A stretch of 64,000 nucleotides of DNA from Bog-756 sp963753905 (GTDB lineage: Bacteria; Actinomycetota; Acidimicrobiia; Acidimicrobiales; RAAP-2), in NCBI GenBank assembly GCA_963753905.1, contig CAVWDZ010000001.1:1612001-1676000 (forward strand), written 5' to 3'. The position numbers and the translations under genes are program-made. Shown here one piece after another: positions 7,680 to 16,401 of the stretch (position 1 is the stretch's first letter; each line of letters opens with the position of its first letter). The notes beneath the pieces are model-generated. The model was given only the letters and a program-made list of their open reading frames with translations. It did not search any database and was not told where the DNA came from.

Positions 7680-8867
7680 TCAGCGGCCGGCCCCGACCAT
7701 CACGGCACGGTAGATCTCCTCGTACCGCCCGGCCAGGACCTCCATCGACCACCGCTCGGCTCGTTCGGACCCGCGGTCGAGCCAGGCGCCACGGTCCGGC
7801 GGGGACCCGACCGCAGCCCCTGTGTGCGCGGGCGGAGCGAGGCTGCCGTCGAGCACGCCGGCCAGGGCCGCGGCCAGGGCGCCGGCCTCCCCGGGTGGCA
7901 CGAGCACGGCACACCCGCCGCTCGCGGCCCGATACCCCTCGATGTCGCTGGCAACGACCACCGCGCGGGCGGCCATGGCCTCGAGCAGCACCATCCCGAA
8001 GGACTCGCCCCCGAGCGACGGGGCGGCCAGCACGTCCGCGGCCGCGAGCCGCCGGAGCTTCTCCTCCTCTGTCAGCACCCCGAGCCACTGCAGGGTGCTC
8101 GACTCGGGATGACGCCGCCGGAGGGCCGCGGTCTCCGGACCGTCCCCTGCGATCCAGAGGATCGGAGCTGTGGCATCCGCCAGCGGATCCCGCTCGCGGG
8201 CGAGGCACGCCGCCGCCTCGAGCAGGACCTGCAATCCCTTGCGCTCCTCGTGCCGGCCGAGGAAGAGCACGGTCGGACCGGTGGTGGGCCAGGGTTCGAC
8301 CCGGCGGTAGCGGTCGACCTCTACCCCGTTGAACAGCACCTCGTAGGGTCCCGGGAGGGCTCGCGAGGCGGTGGCGGCGGCGGCCTCGGAGACGGCACAG
8401 CGCGCCGCCAATCGACGAGCACCCATCCTGGCCAACGGGCGCAGCAGTGTGTAGAGGACACTCGCCCCGCTGCGGTGGAAGGTTGCCACGACGGGCGGTA
8501 TCCGCCCGGCGGCCAGGACTCCGTAGGGCAGGCCGGGGGCGAAGGGTTCGTGGAGGTGGACCACGTCGGCACCGAGGGACCGCACGGCCCGGACGGCCCG
8601 CCGCACGGCAGCGGGCGAGACGGTGACCGGGGCGACCGACCCGTTCGCCCGGACGGAGACCGCGTGTCCGGTCGGCACCAGGGCGATCCCGGCGGGCGCG
8701 TCGGCTGGCGCGTCGAGCGGCGCGAACACGGTGACCTCGTGCCCCCGCCCGCCGAGGCTGCGGGCCAGGCCCAGGACCTGGCCCTGGACGCCACCGGGTC
8801 GGGAGAGGCTGTAGGGGCAGATCAGGGCCACCCGCAACGCCGGACCCGGCGCACCGCCTCCGGCCAC
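7680..8867 (-). CDS. pimA: GT4 glycosyltransferase, probable phosphatidylinositol alpha-mannosyltransferase (PimA-like)
   Basis: This 395-aa GT-B enzyme opens with RVALICPYSLSRPGGVQGQV, the PimA-type glycine-rich donor/lipid loop. It has VVHLHEPFAPGLPYG and the C-terminal GT4 E-x7-E motif in GGESFGMVLLEAMA. PimA transfers mannose from GDP-mannose to phosphatidylinositol at the inner face of the membrane, the first step of PIM synthesis. The assignment is strengthened by context: pgsA and a PIM-type acyltransferase lie just upstream, as in mycobacteria. Unlike mycobacteria, a PAS-GGDEF gene intervenes (8-bp gap). Another GT4 specificity cannot be excluded. Confidence 0.85.
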   Translation of the reverse strand: MAGGGAPGPALRVALICPYSLSRPGGVQGQVLGLARSLGGRGHEVTVFAPLDAPADAPAGIALVPTGHAVSVRANGSVAPVTVSPAAVRRAVRAVRSLGADVVHLHEPFAPGLPYGVLAAGRIPPVVATFHRSGASVLYTLLRPLARMGARRLAARCAVSEAAAATASRALPGPYEVLFNGVEVDRYRRVEPWPTTGPTVLFLGRHEERKGLQVLLEAAACLARERDPLADATAPILWIAGDGPETAALRRRHPESSTLQWLGVLTEEEKLRRLAAADVLAAPSLGGESFGMVLLEAMAARAVVVASDIEGYRAASGGCAVLVPPGEAGALAAALAGVLDGSLAPPAHTGAAVGSPPDRGAWLDRGSERAERWSMEVLAGRYEEIYRAVMVGAGR

Positions 8868-8874
8868 CGACCGG

Positions 8875-10758
8875 TCAGTCCGTCATCGAGCGGCGGTGCC
8901 GGCGCCTGCTCCACTTGACGCCGTACATGGCGTCGTCGGCCCGACTCAGCAACTTGGACGGATCGGTGTCCGGATTGTCGGCGAAGACTCCGCCCACCGA
9001 GGCCTCGGCCACGAGGGTCCGCCCTTCGATGCGGTAGGGCCGGGCCAGCGCCTCGGAGATCCGGTCCCCGATCCGGAGCATCTCCTCCTCGCCGCTCTCG
9101 ACGTCGCAGACGATCACGAACTCATCGCCACCCAACCGGGCAACGGTGTCCGAGGGCCGGACGATGGCGGAGAGCCGACGGGCCACCGCGACGAGCATCT
9201 CGTCACCCACCTCGTGGCCGAGCTCGTCGTTGATCTCCTTGAACTCGTCGAGGTCGAGGAGGTAGACCGCCACCCCGCGGTGATCGGCCCCGGCCCGCCC
9301 CGGCTCGCCGGCCTCGACGCTCCTCGCCAGGCTGTCGATGGCCTCCTGGAGCCGCTCGGCCAGCAGGGCCCGGTTGGCCAGCCCGGTCAGGGGATCGTGG
9401 AGGGCCAGTTCGGCGAGGCGCTCCTCGTTGCGCTTCTGTTCGGTCACGTCGTGCATGGCGACGACCGCGCCGAGCTTCCAGCCGTCGTCGTCGACGAGGG
9501 CCTGCCCGTTGACGCTCACCTTGCGGTGCCCGCCGTCGTCCGACTCGAGGAGGATCTCCACGTCGCGGAGACGCTCCCCCGACATGGCGAGGAGCAGCGG
9601 GTTGTCGGCCGACTCGAGTTGAGAGCCGTCCGGACGCCGCAGCCGACTGCTCGACGGGAGCCGCCCCACTGGCTCTGCGTCCTCCGTCAGGCCGTGGAGC
9701 CGCCGGGCCGCCGGATTGAACACGGTGATCCGTCCCTCGGCGTCACAGGCCACGATGCCCTCGTCGAGGGTGTCGAGCAGGACCTGGAGGAAACGCTCCT
9801 CCTGGTGCAGGGCGTAGGCCGCGGCACGTTGGCCGGTGATGTCGCTGATCGATCCGACCGCTCCACCGACCGTGCCGTCGGGCTCGATGATGGCCGCCGC
9901 GTTGACCCGGACCCACCGGGACGGCCCCTCACGGTCGCGGAAGCCCAGCACGACGCCGACCGCCCGGCGGCCCCGTCGCAAGCTCACCAGCACTGGGTGA
10001 TCCTCGTCGTCGACGGTCTCCCCGTCCTCGTCGAACAGGTCGAGCCCTTCGGCCCGCTGCAGCTGGAGCACATCGAGGAGGCGGCGCCCGAGCAGCCGGA
10101 TCCGAGGGACCGAGAAGAGCACCTCGAACGCCTCGTTGACCCGGACGATGCGGCCGGCCGCGTCGATCATGATCAGACCGTCGGCCAGTGACTCGACGAT
10201 GACGTCCTGACGCCGGTCGACCGCGCGCACCCGCTGTTCGAGCTTCTTCCGCTCGGTGATGTCGCGGATGTTGAGCACGATCCCACCGATTGGGTCGCCG
10301 AGGTGATTGGCCGCGACCACCTCCAAGTCGATCGGGCTCCCGTCGGCACGGGTCGTCTCGAGCTCCAGGGAGAGGGAGAGCCGCCGTCGGGCCACCAGAT
10401 CGTCGAAGAGCGAACGCACCGGGTCCACGCTGAACGAGTCGAGGAGCCGGAAGGCGTCCTGACCGATCGCGTTGCTGATGTCGTACCCGAGCAGCGTCTC
10501 GGCCGACCTGCTCACGAAGACGAACCGCCCTTCGGCGGAGACCACGGCGACCACATCGGACTCGTGTTCCTCGAGCGTGCGGAACCGGAGCTCACCCGTC
10601 GGACCCGACCCGTTGCCCGCGTAGGCCCCGTTGGCGGCCGTGGGGCCGGCGTCCGGCACCGGGACCGGCGGGACCGCGACGCGCCGCTCCCCGTCGTCGC
10701 TCAGTCGAGGCGCGGCGGTTCCCTGCTCGGTGGCGCGGGGGATGTGCTCCGCGCTCAC
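8875..10758 (-). CDS. Triple-PAS diguanylate cyclase (GGDEF)
   Basis: The GTG at 10756-10758 overlaps the acyltransferase stop (GTGA) and gives 627 aa. After a short tail come three PAS domains (roughly residues 55-175, 175-310 and 310-445), each ending in an ITERKK/ITGQ/VTEQK-type PAC strand. A GGDEF domain (about 445-620) begins LALHDPLTGLANRALL. The active-site loop is intact (RLGGDEF), and an RxxD inhibitory I-site (RPSD) lies five residues before it, so product inhibition by c-di-GMP is expected. No membrane segment or EAL domain is seen. It is coupled between the PIM acyltransferase and mannosyltransferase genes, which suggests c-di-GMP production tied to envelope lipid synthesis (inference). 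Confidence 0.92.
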   Translation of the reverse strand: MSAEHIPRATEQGTAAPRLSDDGERRVAVPPVPVPDAGPTAANGAYAGNGSGPTGELRFRTLEEHESDVVAVVSAEGRFVFVSRSAETLLGYDISNAIGQDAFRLLDSFSVDPVRSLFDDLVARRRLSLSLELETTRADGSPIDLEVVAANHLGDPIGGIVLNIRDITERKKLEQRVRAVDRRQDVIVESLADGLIMIDAAGRIVRVNEAFEVLFSVPRIRLLGRRLLDVLQLQRAEGLDLFDEDGETVDDEDHPVLVSLRRGRRAVGVVLGFRDREGPSRWVRVNAAAIIEPDGTVGGAVGSISDITGQRAAAYALHQEERFLQVLLDTLDEGIVACDAEGRITVFNPAARRLHGLTEDAEPVGRLPSSSRLRRPDGSQLESADNPLLLAMSGERLRDVEILLESDDGGHRKVSVNGQALVDDDGWKLGAVVAMHDVTEQKRNEERLAELALHDPLTGLANRALLAERLQEAIDSLARSVEAGEPGRAGADHRGVAVYLLDLDEFKEINDELGHEVGDEMLVAVARRLSAIVRPSDTVARLGGDEFVIVCDVESGEEEMLRIGDRISEALARPYRIEGRTLVAEASVGGVFADNPDTDPSKLLSRADDAMYGVKWSRRRHRRSMTD

Positions 10759-11675
10759 GCCGGTATCCCGTCCGCGTCCCGGGTGGTCACCGGCCGGTCG
10801 ACCAGCCACAGCGGCTGGAACACGTGCCACTGTTCGGGGGCACGCCGGATGAGGCCCTCGAGCCGGGTGGCGATCTCCTGGGTCAACCGGGCGACGTCGG
10901 TGCGCAGGGTGCCGGTCCGGGTGGTGTCGAGCGGCGGTTCCACGACCGCCCGGTGATCGCGTCCCGGTCCGCTGTAGACCGCACCGGTGACCAGCACCGC
11001 GCCACTGCGGAGGGCCAGCGTGGCCGGGCCCGCCGGCATGGTGGTCGTCTCGCCGAAGAACTCGACCTCGATGCCGGTTCCCTCGATGTCGCGGTCGCAG
11101 AGGAGGCCGACTAGGCCCCCGTTCCGCAAGGTGGTCATGAGGGTCCCACCCGACCGGTGGTCAAGTGGGACGATGGTCAGGCCCATCGCCGCCCGCTGTT
11201 CGACGAAGTAGTCGAAGAGCTCGGGCGGTTCGAGGCGCTCGGCGACGGCCGTCATCGGGAGTCCCTGCGTGGCGAGAAAGGCACCCCCGTACTCCCAGCT
11301 CCCTATGTGCGGTAGCGCCATCACGACACCCTTGCCTCGGGCCATCCCTTCGTGCAGGTGCTGGAGGCCGTCCACGTACGTCCGCCGCACGATCTCGTCC
11401 GGCGGCGTGCTCCCGATCCTGGCCCCTTCAACCCAATACCGAGCGTAGGCCCGAAACGCGCGCCGTGCCCACTGGTCGAGCAACTCACTGTCGTCGGGGC
11501 CTGCGCCGACGACCCGGCGGAGGTTGACGGAGATCATCGCCCGGTGCTGGCGGCGCACCCGGTAGAGGGTGTCCCCGACCATCGAGGCAGCCCGCAGCGC
11601 GACCGGTTCGGGCAGCGCTGCGATGCAGCGGCCGAGGGTGGTGTACGTCCGGAGGAGCAGCCGCCCGTTCCTCAC
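10755..11675 (-). CDS. LpxL/HtrB-type acyltransferase, probable phosphatidylinositol mannoside acyltransferase
   Basis: This 306-aa member of the lipid A acyltransferase superfamily has the catalytic HxxxxE motif at His123-Glu128 (LPHIGSWEYGG). It also has the acceptor motif region GGLVGLLCDRDIEGTGIEVEFFGE and the C-terminal PEQWHVFQPLW. In actinobacteria this family acylates PIM mannose (PatA, Rv2611c). The position, directly after pgsA and before a PimA-like gene, matches that role. It is cytoplasmic-face membrane-associated. Its stop overlaps the start of the diguanylate cyclase. Confidence 0.88.
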   Translation of the reverse strand: MRNGRLLLRTYTTLGRCIAALPEPVALRAASMVGDTLYRVRRQHRAMISVNLRRVVGAGPDDSELLDQWARRAFRAYARYWVEGARIGSTPPDEIVRRTYVDGLQHLHEGMARGKGVVMALPHIGSWEYGGAFLATQGLPMTAVAERLEPPELFDYFVEQRAAMGLTIVPLDHRSGGTLMTTLRNGGLVGLLCDRDIEGTGIEVEFFGETTTMPAGPATLALRSGAVLVTGAVYSGPGRDHRAVVEPPLDTTRTGTLRTDVARLTQEIATRLEGLIRRAPEQWHVFQPLWLVDRPVTTRDADGIPA

Positions 11676-11712
11676 CGGACCTCAGCCCCGAACGATGCGG
11701 CGGTGAGAACGC

Positions 11713-12489
11713 TCAGGCGTGACGCCGGCCGGCGCGCTGGCGGAATCCCTGGCGGGCGTGCCTGGCCCTCCACGTCCGGCCGGACCGGCTGGCCAGCTCC
11801 CCCTGTCGACGGGCACGCCAGCGGGAGGGGAACGACGAGCCGGTGCGTCCCCCGATCCTGGCAGTGGCCCGGGGACGCCGCGTGCGCCGGACGGTCGCCT
11901 GAGCCGGCGGAGGTTCGGCCAGGTGCCAGACCCGGGCGAACCGCCCGGCTGCAGTGGCCAGGGTGAGTGCGAGCATCACCCAGAGCACCGGGACCAGGAA
12001 CGAGGCCGAGAGGAACCCGATGCCGAGGAGGATCATCCGCTCGGCCCGTTCCATCAGACCGCCCTTGGCCGAGATGCCCAACGACTCGGCCTTGGCGCGC
12101 TGGTACGAGACGAGCGAGGTCGCCGCGAGGATGGCGAAGGGCAACAGCACCAGATGCCCGGGATGGACCGTCACCAGGTACCAGGCAACACCACCGAGGA
12201 TGAGTGCGTCCGACACCCGGTCGGTGACCGAGTCGAAGAACGCCCCCCGCACAGACGAGGTGCCCGATGCCTTGGCGACCGGGCCGTCCAGGAGGTCGTG
12301 CAGGCCGGTCAGGATCAGCAGGACGATGGCAAGGTGCAGATGCCCGGACCCGACCGCCACCGCGGTGGCCGCTGCCGAGATCAGGCCGGTGGCCGTCAAT
12401 ACATCGGCGGTCACCCCCATCCGATGCAGCTTTCGCCCGACGGGTCCGGTCCCCCGGTCCACCGTCACGCGCCATCGCCCGTCGAACAT
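11713..12489 (-). CDS. pgsA: CDP-alcohol phosphatidyltransferase, probable phosphatidylinositol phosphate synthase
   Basis: This 258-aa integral membrane enzyme has a CDP-OH-P motif: DGPVAKASGTSSVRGAFFD, then SVTD. That is D-G-x2-A-(K for R)-x8-G-x3-D-x3-D with one conservative change. Several hydrophobic helices follow (residues ~35-180). In actinobacteria the enzyme at this locus joins CDP-diacylglycerol to inositol phosphate, giving the PI that PimA uses. The last ~65 residues are an Arg-rich tail (RARRQGELASRSGRTWRARH) that the family core does not need. It starts the lipid part of the operon, 101 bp after the HIT gene. Confidence 0.88.
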   Translation of the reverse strand: MFDGRWRVTVDRGTGPVGRKLHRMGVTADVLTATGLISAAATAVAVGSGHLHLAIVLLILTGLHDLLDGPVAKASGTSSVRGAFFDSVTDRVSDALILGGVAWYLVTVHPGHLVLLPFAILAATSLVSYQRAKAESLGISAKGGLMERAERMILLGIGFLSASFLVPVLWVMLALTLATAAGRFARVWHLAEPPPAQATVRRTRRPRATARIGGRTGSSFPSRWRARRQGELASRSGRTWRARHARQGFRQRAGRRHA

Positions 12490-12590
12490 CGGTTCCTCCA
12501 GAAGGTCCAGCTCAGCGTACCACCTGGCCGCTCGGGACCCCGCGCTCGGTCAGGGACGCGGACCGGGGTCTCGTCGGGCCCACACGGTGC

Positions 12591-13145
12591 TCACGGAGCG
12601 CCCCGTGGCCAGGCGGCCTGCAGGCGCTCCCAGCTCGAGGCGAGCGTCTCCGGCAGGACCCGCGTCTCGGACACCGAGGTCATGAAGTTGGTGTCACCGA
12701 CCCAGCGGGGCACGGCATGCAGATGCAGGTGCTGCGGGATGCCTGCTCCCGCGGCCTTCCCCAGGTTGGCACCCAGGTTGACCCCCTCCGGGTGGTACGC
12801 CGCCTCGAGCGCAGCCACCCCGAGGCGGAGTGCCGACCACAGTTCGGTGCCTTCGTCGTCGGTCAACTCGGCCAGCGTCCCGACATGCCGGAGGGGGACG
12901 GCCATCAGGTGCCCGCTCGCGTAGGGGTACGCGTTGAGCACGAGCAACGTGGTGGCACCCGCCCAGAGCACCCCGTTGTCGACCGACGGTGGACCGCTCG
13001 CCGCGATCCGGCAGAAGACACAGTGATCGGGTCCGCCGGGGTCGGGCGCCGCGGGCACGCCCCGGTCGTCCTCCTCGCTCGTGGCTCGACCCGCACCCGT
13101 CACATACGGGCCCCGCCAGCCGGCCCAGAGGCGGTCGAGGGTCAC
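12591..13145 (-). CDS. HIT-domain hydrolase/phosphorylase (Ap4A-phosphorylase-like)
   Basis: The GTG start at 13143-13145 overlaps the thrS stop (GTGA) and yields 184 aa beginning VTLDRLWAGWRGPYV, the expected N-terminus of this HIT subgroup. CVFCRI is the first HIT strand, and the histidine triad is present as QHLHLHAVPRW. The mycobacterial orthologue at the same position (Rv2613c) is a diadenosine tetraphosphate phosphorylase. Coupling to thrS makes sense because aminoacyl-tRNA synthetases generate Ap4A. The exact substrate is inferred from synteny. Confidence 0.9.
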   Translation of the reverse strand: MTLDRLWAGWRGPYVTGAGRATSEEDDRGVPAAPDPGGPDHCVFCRIAASGPPSVDNGVLWAGATTLLVLNAYPYASGHLMAVPLRHVGTLAELTDDEGTELWSALRLGVAALEAAYHPEGVNLGANLGKAAGAGIPQHLHLHAVPRWVGDTNFMTSVSETRVLPETLASSWERLQAAWPRGAP

Positions 13146-15145
13146 GCGCCGGCGGTCGGGCCCGACGATTCGGGCAGTCGCCGCTCGGCGATCTCGCGTT
13201 CGAGCGCCTCGGTGAACTCCGTGACCGGGACGCCCCGCACCGGACGGTCGCTCCCCCGGCGGTTGACCCCGACGGTGCCGCCGGCGACGTCGTCGTCGCC
13301 GACCACCAGGATGTAGGGCGTCTTGAGCAGCTTGGCCCGGCGGATCCGGGCGGAAAGCGGCTCGTCGGCCGGCTCGAGCCCCACTCGCACCCCGACCGCG
13401 GCGAGACGGGCAGCCACCTTGTCGGCATACCCCTGATGGTCGTCCCGCACCCCGAGGACCCGCACCTGCTCGGGCGCCAACCAGGTCGGCAATGCCCCGG
13501 CATAGTGCTCCAGCAGGATGGCGAAGAACCGCTCCACCGAGCCGAACAGCGCACGGTGGATCATGATCGGCAGGTGGCGGGAGTTGTCGGACCCGATGTA
13601 CTCGGCGGCGAACCGGCGGGGCGTCTGGAAGTCGAGCTGGATCGTCGACATCTGGTGGGTCCTGCCGATGGCATCCTTGGCCTGCACGGAGATCTTGGGC
13701 CCGTAGAAGGCACCGCCGCCCTCGTCGAGCACCAGCTCGAGGCCGATCGCGAGCGCCGCGCTGCGGAGCGCCTCGGTGGCCTCGTCCCACTCCTCGGTCG
13801 TGCCAGCCGCCTTGCCCTCCGGACGGGTCGAGAGCTCGAGGAAGAAGTCCTCGAGGCCGTAGTCGCGGAGCACCGAGAGCACGAAGGTCAGCGTCGAGTG
13901 GAGCTCGTCGGCCATCTGCTCCCGGGTGCAGAAGATGTGCGCATCGTCCTGGGTCATGCCGCGCACCCGGGTCAGACCGTGCACGACGCCCGACTTCTCG
14001 TACCGGTAGACCGTGCCGAATTCGAAGAGCCGGAGCGGAAGCTCTCGGTACGAGCGCTGGCGGCTCTTGAAGATGAGGACATGGAACGGACAGTTCATCG
14101 GCTTGAGGTAGTAGCGCTGCCCCCCGTCGAGCTCCATGGGCGGGAACATCCCCTCGGCGAACCACTCGAGGTGTCCGGAGGTCTCGAACAGCTCGGACTT
14201 GGTGATGTGGGGCGTGTTGACGAACTCGTACCCCGCCGCCACATGACGCTGGCGCGAGTAGTCCTCCATCAACCGGCGGATCGTTCCGCCCTTCGGGTGG
14301 AAGACCGGCAGACCGGACCCGATCTCCTCGGGAAAGGAGAACAGGTCGAGCTCCGCCCCGAGCTTGCGGTGGTCGCGCCGCTCGGCTTCCTCGAGGAGCC
14401 GCAGGTGTTCGGCCAGCGCCGCGTCCGACTCCCAGGCGGTGCCGTAGATGCGCTGGAGCTGCTGGTTCTTCTCGTCGCCGCGCCAGTAGGCGCCGGCGAC
14501 CCGCTGGAGGGCGAAGTGGCCCAGCCGGCCGGTGCTCGGCACGTGGGGTCCACGACACAGGTCGGTGAACGCGGGCGGGTTCCGGTAGATCGAGACCGAC
14601 GCACCGTTCGCGCCAGTGCCGGAGGCGTCGACCTCGTCGCTGCCGGCGGCCACCGCCTCGATGATCTCGCGCTTGAACGGCTGGTCGGCGAAGAGGGCGA
14701 GACCCTCTCCGATCGAATGCTCCTCGCGCACGAAGGGCTGGTCCTCGGCAATGATCGCCCGCATCTCGGTGGCCACCCGGCCGAGATCCTCGTCGCTGAA
14801 GTGGGCCCCGCCCGGCAGTTCGAAGTCGTAGTAGAAGCCGTCCTCGATGACCGGGCCGATGGCGTAGCGCGCCCCCGGCCAGAGCCGCAGGACGGCCTGG
14901 GCCAGCACATGGGCGGTCGAGTGGCGCAGCACCTCGCGGCCGAGGGGCGAGTCGGCGGTCACGACGGTCGCCTCGGCTCCGTCGGGCACGACGGCAGACA
15001 GGTCCACCGGCACGCCGTCGAAGGTGGCGGCGATCGCAGCCTTGGCAAGACGCGGACCGATCGCCGCGGCAAGCTCGAGCGCCGTGGTGCCCTCCGCGAG
15101 CTCCTTGGTCGAGCCATCGGGGAGTCGGACGCTGACGGCTGCCAT
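13142..15145 (-). CDS. thrS: Threonyl-tRNA synthetase
   Basis: This 667-aa class II synthetase charges tRNA-Thr. The start at 15145 has GGAGAAAGG upstream and gives MAAVSVRLPDGSTKELAEG, the TGS domain (1-60). The editing domain follows with HSTAHVLAQAV and the late Cys/His site. The catalytic core carries motif 2 with the zinc cysteine in MNCPFHVLIFKSRQRSYRELP and RVRGMTQDDAHIFC. The anticodon-binding domain ends the protein (VRVLGVRDDHQGYA). Length and domain order are normal. It begins the coupled thrS-HIT-pgsA run. Confidence 0.97.
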   Translation of the reverse strand: MAAVSVRLPDGSTKELAEGTTALELAAAIGPRLAKAAIAATFDGVPVDLSAVVPDGAEATVVTADSPLGREVLRHSTAHVLAQAVLRLWPGARYAIGPVIEDGFYYDFELPGGAHFSDEDLGRVATEMRAIIAEDQPFVREEHSIGEGLALFADQPFKREIIEAVAAGSDEVDASGTGANGASVSIYRNPPAFTDLCRGPHVPSTGRLGHFALQRVAGAYWRGDEKNQQLQRIYGTAWESDAALAEHLRLLEEAERRDHRKLGAELDLFSFPEEIGSGLPVFHPKGGTIRRLMEDYSRQRHVAAGYEFVNTPHITKSELFETSGHLEWFAEGMFPPMELDGGQRYYLKPMNCPFHVLIFKSRQRSYRELPLRLFEFGTVYRYEKSGVVHGLTRVRGMTQDDAHIFCTREQMADELHSTLTFVLSVLRDYGLEDFFLELSTRPEGKAAGTTEEWDEATEALRSAALAIGLELVLDEGGGAFYGPKISVQAKDAIGRTHQMSTIQLDFQTPRRFAAEYIGSDNSRHLPIMIHRALFGSVERFFAILLEHYAGALPTWLAPEQVRVLGVRDDHQGYADKVAARLAAVGVRVGLEPADEPLSARIRRAKLLKTPYILVVGDDDVAGGTVGVNRRGSDRPVRGVPVTEFTEALEREIAERRLPESSGPTAGA

Positions 15146-15254
15146 TGATGTGCCTTTCTCCGAACGTCGGAATCGACGGTGTCCCGCGGGTCGGACGTGC
15201 GGGACGCCGACGGTGGACCGGGCCGGCCGCTGCACCGATCCGATCGGGACAGTC

Positions 15255-16382
15255 CTACAGGGTAACGCCCAGCAACGCTGCCCCACGGACGACCGGGCGG
15301 CCGGCGGCCGCCCGGTCGTCGAGCGCGTGGAGCGCGGCCGGGGTGTCGAGGTCGTCGTCGAGGGCGGCGCGCACCAGAGCGAGCCCCTCGTCGTCAGGTC
15401 CGGACGCCTCCCCGGCGGCACGCCAGGCGGCGAGACGGGTGGCGGCACGAGCCAGGTCGGCGTACGACCACTCCCAATCGGGCCGGTAGTGGTGCGAGAG
15501 CAGGGCCAGCCGTACGACCGCCGGCTCCCAGTCCTTCAGCAGATCGCCCACGAAGACCAGGTTGCCGAGGGACTTCGACATCTTGGTCCCGTCCAGGCCC
15601 ACGAGGCCGACGTGGAGCCAGTGGCGGGCGAACCGGGTGCCGGTGACCGACTCGGACTGGGCAGCTTCGCACTCGTGATGGGGGAAGACCAGGTCGCGCC
15701 CACCACCGTGGACGTCGACCGTCTCACCGAGCTCCCGGAGGGCCAGGGCCGAGCACTCGATGTGCCAGCCAGGCCGGCCGGGTCCCCAGCGCGACTCCCA
15801 GGACGGTTCGTCGGGGAGGGGCGGTTGCCAGAGGACGAAGTCGAGCGGGTGCCGCTTGTGCGGGTCGTCCGGGTTGCCACCGTGCTCGGCGGCGAGGGCA
15901 AGCATGGCGTCCTGTCCGAGATGGCTGATCTCGCCGAACCGGGGAAAGGTGGTCACGTCGAAGTAGACCGCACCACCGGAGCGGTAGGCATGCCCCGACT
16001 CGAGCGCCGCGCCGACGAGCGTGAGGATCTCGGGGATCGCCGAGGTGGCCCGGGGCTCGGACCACGCGGGAAGGAGCCCGAGCGCGGCCATGTCGGCGTC
16101 GAACCGGGTCATCTCCTCGGCGGCCAGGTCGAGGTAGTGGACGCCGAGCTCGCGGGCCTTGCGCAGGATGTCGTCGTCCACGTCGGTGACGTTGCGCACG
16201 CACCGCGTGCCGTGCCCGAGATCGCGCAGCCGGCGCTGGAGGATGTCGAAGGTCAGGTAGACCTGTGCGTGTCCCAGATGGGCTGAGTCGTACGGGGTGA
16301 TCCCGCAGGAGTAGAGCGTGACGAGCGGACCGGCCTCGAGCGGCGCGATCTCCCGCCGGGCTGTGTCGTAGAGGCGGATCAC
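15255..16382 (-). CDS. Cysteine ligase: MshC-like (mycothiol synthesis) or shortened cysteinyl-tRNA synthetase
   Basis: This 375-aa class I synthetase-fold protein has SCGITPYDSAHLGHAQ (HIGH motif as HLGH), NVTDVDDDILRKA, zinc ligands in HIECSALAL and HHECEAAQSE, and KMSKSLGN. CysRS is normally ~460 aa. The truncated C-terminus and the CGITPYDxxHLGHA wording match MshC, which joins cysteine to GlcN-inositol in mycothiol synthesis. However, it lacks the ~25-residue N-terminal extension of typical MshC. The neighbouring inositol-phospholipid genes fit MshC, while adjacency to thrS fits CysRS. I favour MshC. Confidence 0.75.
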   Translation of the reverse strand: MIRLYDTARREIAPLEAGPLVTLYSCGITPYDSAHLGHAQVYLTFDILQRRLRDLGHGTRCVRNVTDVDDDILRKARELGVHYLDLAAEEMTRFDADMAALGLLPAWSEPRATSAIPEILTLVGAALESGHAYRSGGAVYFDVTTFPRFGEISHLGQDAMLALAAEHGGNPDDPHKRHPLDFVLWQPPLPDEPSWESRWGPGRPGWHIECSALALRELGETVDVHGGGRDLVFPHHECEAAQSESVTGTRFARHWLHVGLVGLDGTKMSKSLGNLVFVGDLLKDWEPAVVRLALLSHHYRPDWEWSYADLARAATRLAAWRAAGEASGPDDEGLALVRAALDDDLDTPAALHALDDRAAAGRPVVRGAALLGVTL

Positions 16383-16401
16383 CGGGAGTCGATCGGGCTG
16401 C

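Noticed and set aside
7107..8918. 603-aa plus-strand frame with acidic EEE/PEDPE runs
   Set aside because: It is the complement of the Ser/Gly-rich tail of the M48 protease and of the glycosyltransferase; the acidic runs mirror the serine repeat.
15146..15254. T-box riboswitch upstream of thrS
   Set aside because: The 109-bp leader is too short, and neither the T-box sequence nor an antiterminator pair was found.
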